DNA of 64,000 nt from Alteromonas sp047556435 (lineage in GTDB: Bacteria; Pseudomonadota; Gammaproteobacteria; Enterobacterales; Alteromonadaceae). This document shows, in pieces, positions 62,572 through 64,000 of the stretch. Position numbers and translations under genes: made by a program. The stretch spans positions 1,364,001-1,428,000 of the forward strand of contig NZ_CP180210.1 of the NCBI RefSeq assembly GCF_047556435.1, written 5' to 3'. Position 1 is the stretch's first letter. The number at the start of each line of letters is the position of its first letter. Under the pieces are notes generated by a model. The model ran no database searches, was not told the origin of the DNA, and saw nothing but the letters and a program-made list of their open reading frames with translations.

Positions 62572-62766
62572 TTATCCGACGTCTTTAAATAAGGTTTCGT
62601 CTACGATTGTCGAGTCGATGATTTGTTGAGCCATCTGAATGCATTTGCCACATTGTGAACCTACATCGAGGCGCTGGCGCAATTCACGCATGTTCCCCAC
62701 GCCGCCTTCTTCGACAGCATTTCGTATCGCTTTGTCTGTGACACCATAACACATGCACACGTACAT
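62572..62766 (-). CDS. bfd: Bacterioferritin-associated ferredoxin
   Basis: A 64-residue [2Fe-2S] protein with the Bfd ligand pattern: CMC near the N-terminus (MYVCMCYGVTD) and C-X2-C (SQCGKC) about 31 residues later. Bfd reduces iron in bacterioferritin so it can be released. ATG 62766 is chosen over the ORF start at 62793 because the N-terminus then matches Bfd proteins. A Fur-box-like site lies about 30 bases upstream on this strand. Confidence 0.93.
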   Translation of the reverse strand: MYVCMCYGVTDKAIRNAVEEGGVGNMRELRQRLDVGSQCGKCIQMAQQIIDSTIVDETLFKDVG

Positions 62767-62791
62767 TTGGGAACCCCTGTTAACTCGTTGC

Positions 62792-62812
62792 AAATGATAA
62801 TAATTGCTATTA
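62792..62812. promoter_or_regulatory. Fur-box-like site upstream of bfd
   Basis: TGATAATAATTGCTA at 62795-62809 matches the 7-1-7 Fur core at 11 of 14 positions by eye, and sits where it would cover the bfd promoter. Fur control of bfd is established in several Gammaproteobacteria. Confidence 0.65.
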
Positions 62813-62966
62813 GTGATTATTTCAACTTAATTCTACGCCTCGCTGCTACTTTTTTGATCACTTTTTCAGAGCGCATCGAGGTTTATGAAGCGAAGTGGGG
62901 AGTGATCAGAGCAGTTATCCACGTCAATGGCTTGTTATTTTCATATCTGCACCAATAATACAGGCG

Positions 62967-62981
62967 ATAGCAAACAGCTAT
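62967..62981. promoter_or_regulatory. OxyR-like half site upstream of the peroxiredoxin gene
   Basis: ATAG at 62967-62970 and CTAT at 62978-62981 are separated by exactly seven bases, the ATAG-N7-CTAT unit of OxyR sites. The second unit expected 22 bases away is not evident, so this is weak. Confidence 0.3.
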
Positions 62982-63043
62982 TTATTAGAAAAAGCTGCCA
63001 GCAACAAGGCAGCACGATCAATAATTCAATTACGGAGTGAATC

Positions 63044-63649
63044 ATGAGCGTACTAGTCGGGCGCAAAGCCCCTGATTTTACAGCTGCAGCTGTTCTGGGT
63101 AGCGGTGAAATTGTAGACACTTTCACACTGAGCGAAGCCATTAAAGGCAAAAAAGCAGTATTGTTCTTTTATCCGCTGGATTTCACCTTTGTGTGTCCTT
63201 CAGAACTGATTGCTTTTGACAAGCGCTACGAAGAGTTTCAGAAGCGCGGTGTAGAAGTCATTGGCGTGTCTATCGACTCTCAGTTCTCTCACAACGCATG
63301 GCGCAATACGCCAGTGAACGAAGGCGGTATCGGCCCGGTCAAATACACGCTGGTAGCTGATACAAAGCATGAAATTTGTCAGGCTTACGATGTAGAGCAT
63401 CCGGAAGCGGGCGTGGCATTCCGTGGCTCGTTCCTGATTGATGCAGAGGGCGATGTTCGTCACCAGGTTATTAACGATTTGCCGCTTGGCCGTAACATTG
63501 ACGAGATGCTGCGCATGGTCGATGCACTTAGCTTCCACGAAGAGCACGGTGAAGTTTGCCCGGCTGGCTGGACAGAAGGTAAATCAGGTATGGATGCGTC
63601 ACCTGAGGGTGTGGCTAAGTACCTGTCTACTGAAGCAGACAAACTGTAA
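63044..63649 (+). CDS. Typical 2-Cys peroxiredoxin (AhpC/Prx1 family)
   Basis: A 201-residue peroxidase for hydrogen peroxide and organic peroxides. The peroxidatic Cys is in FTFVCPSE near residue 50, a GGIGPVKY stretch matches the GGLG motif, and the resolving Cys is in EVCPAGW near residue 169. Start ATG 63044 has a GGAG site. Its reductant gene is not in the window. A good terminator follows. Confidence 0.93.
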   Translation: MSVLVGRKAPDFTAAAVLGSGEIVDTFTLSEAIKGKKAVLFFYPLDFTFVCPSELIAFDKRYEEFQKRGVEVIGVSIDSQFSHNAWRNTPVNEGGIGPVKYTLVADTKHEICQAYDVEHPEAGVAFRGSFLIDAEGDVRHQVINDLPLGRNIDEMLRMVDALSFHEEHGEVCPAGWTEGKSGMDASPEGVAKYLSTEADKL

Positions 63650-63668
63650 CGAGACGACGGTTTCGCTA

Positions 63669-63696
63669 GAAAAGCCTCGCTAAGCGGGGCTTTTTT
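63669..63696 (+). terminator. Intrinsic terminator of the peroxiredoxin gene
   Basis: A 10-bp stem AAAGCCTCGC/GCGGGGCTTT (one G-T pair) with a TAA loop, ending in a six-T run, about 20 bases after the stop. Confidence 0.88.
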
Positions 63697-63842
63697 GTTA
63701 CTTATTCCTGATGCGCATAGCAATAGAACGCGTTTTATATCAGTGCAGCTATCGCAAGGCTGCGTGTCGTCAGAACGGCCAGGTGAGAACAATGTTGTTA
63801 CCTGGACGGCGGGGAGAGTGAAAGTAGTCTGCGGCCCAGACT

Positions 63843-64000
63843 TCAGCTTTTCTCGGGTAGCGGCCAGCCTCCAAGTGATTTATAGCGATTGACGATATAG
63901 CAGAATAATTCAGTAGTGCGACTTGCGTCATACAGTGCGCTGTGTGCTTCTTTCTGATCAAAAGCGATACCGGCAGCCTGACACGCCTTTACCAGCACTG
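63843..64000 (-). CDS. rnt: Ribonuclease T, 3' end only
   Basis: The minus-strand frame reads VLVKACQAAGIAFDQKEAHS, then ALYDASRTTELFCYIVNRYK, then SLGGWPLPEKS and TGA (63843-63845). This is the C-terminus of RNase T, the 3'-to-5' exonuclease trimming tRNA and other stable RNAs; the HSALYDA block holds conserved His and Asp residues of the DEDD active site. The start lies beyond the right edge of the window. Confidence 0.93.
   Translation of the reverse strand, partial: VLVKACQAAGIAFDQKEAHSALYDASRTTELFCYIVNRYKSLGGWPLPEKS

Overview
The window looks like chromosome from a marine gammaproteobacterium of the Alteromonas type (Alteromonadales). The basis is gene content and order: four large TonB-dependent receptors, a Vibrio/Alteromonas-style TonB2 energising operon, and several blocks whose order is shared with E. 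coli relatives (holD-rimI-prfC, prfB-lysS, smrB/prmB-aroC, prkA-yeaH-spoVR). No transposase, prophage or CRISPR array was found. Both edges cut genes: tryptophan 2,3-dioxygenase on the left and RNase T on the right.

Layout. 1-14.1 kb: the 3' part of kynA, a TonB-dependent receptor with very biased codon use, a SAM methyltransferase, a divergent pair of TPR proteins (a sulfotransferase and a putative 2OG-Fe(II) oxygenase), then a six-gene TonB2 operon (DUF3450, TtpC, ExbB2, ExbD2, TonB2, TPR). 14.1-18.9 kb: tmcA, an acyl-CoA thioesterase and an AraC-HDOD fusion regulator. 19.4-23.4 kb: a TPP riboswitch followed by a thiamine uptake operon (receptor, COG0011-type binding protein, PnuT permease, kinase). 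23.4-34 kb: tRNA-Trp, holD, rimI, prfC, argS, an FMN reductase, prfB with its +1 frameshift site, lysS, then on the minus strand Hpt protein, pseudouridine synthase and panE. 34-45.8 kb: an M16 peptidase, gshA, a lytic transglycosylase, a probable Fur-controlled small RNA, a 41-aa DUF3149 membrane protein behind FNR-like sites, smrB, prmB, aroC, an MFS transporter, a DUF2845 protein and a beta-propeller protein. 45.8-52.6 kb: the prkA-yeaH-spoVR stress operon, sodB and grxD. 53-60.6 kb: a receptor, an ECF sigma factor, a FecR-type anti-sigma and a second, paralogous receptor that carries a signalling (STN) domain. 60.6-64 kb: an ankyrin-like membrane protein, bfd with a Fur box, a 2-Cys peroxiredoxin and the end of rnt.

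The main theme is TonB-dependent uptake joined to iron and redox control. The TonB2 operon can energise the receptors. The thiamine operon and the FecI/FecR cassette add ligand-specific regulation. Fur-type sites lie at bfd and at the putative sRNA. The least expected items are the sRNA candidate at about 39.81-39.93 kb, the unannotated DUF3149 gene behind two FNR-like boxes, the sigma/anti-sigma/receptor cassette with its signalling-null paralogue, and the sulfotransferase/oxygenase pair beside the TonB2 operon. All functional statements come from reading motifs and context; no database search was run.
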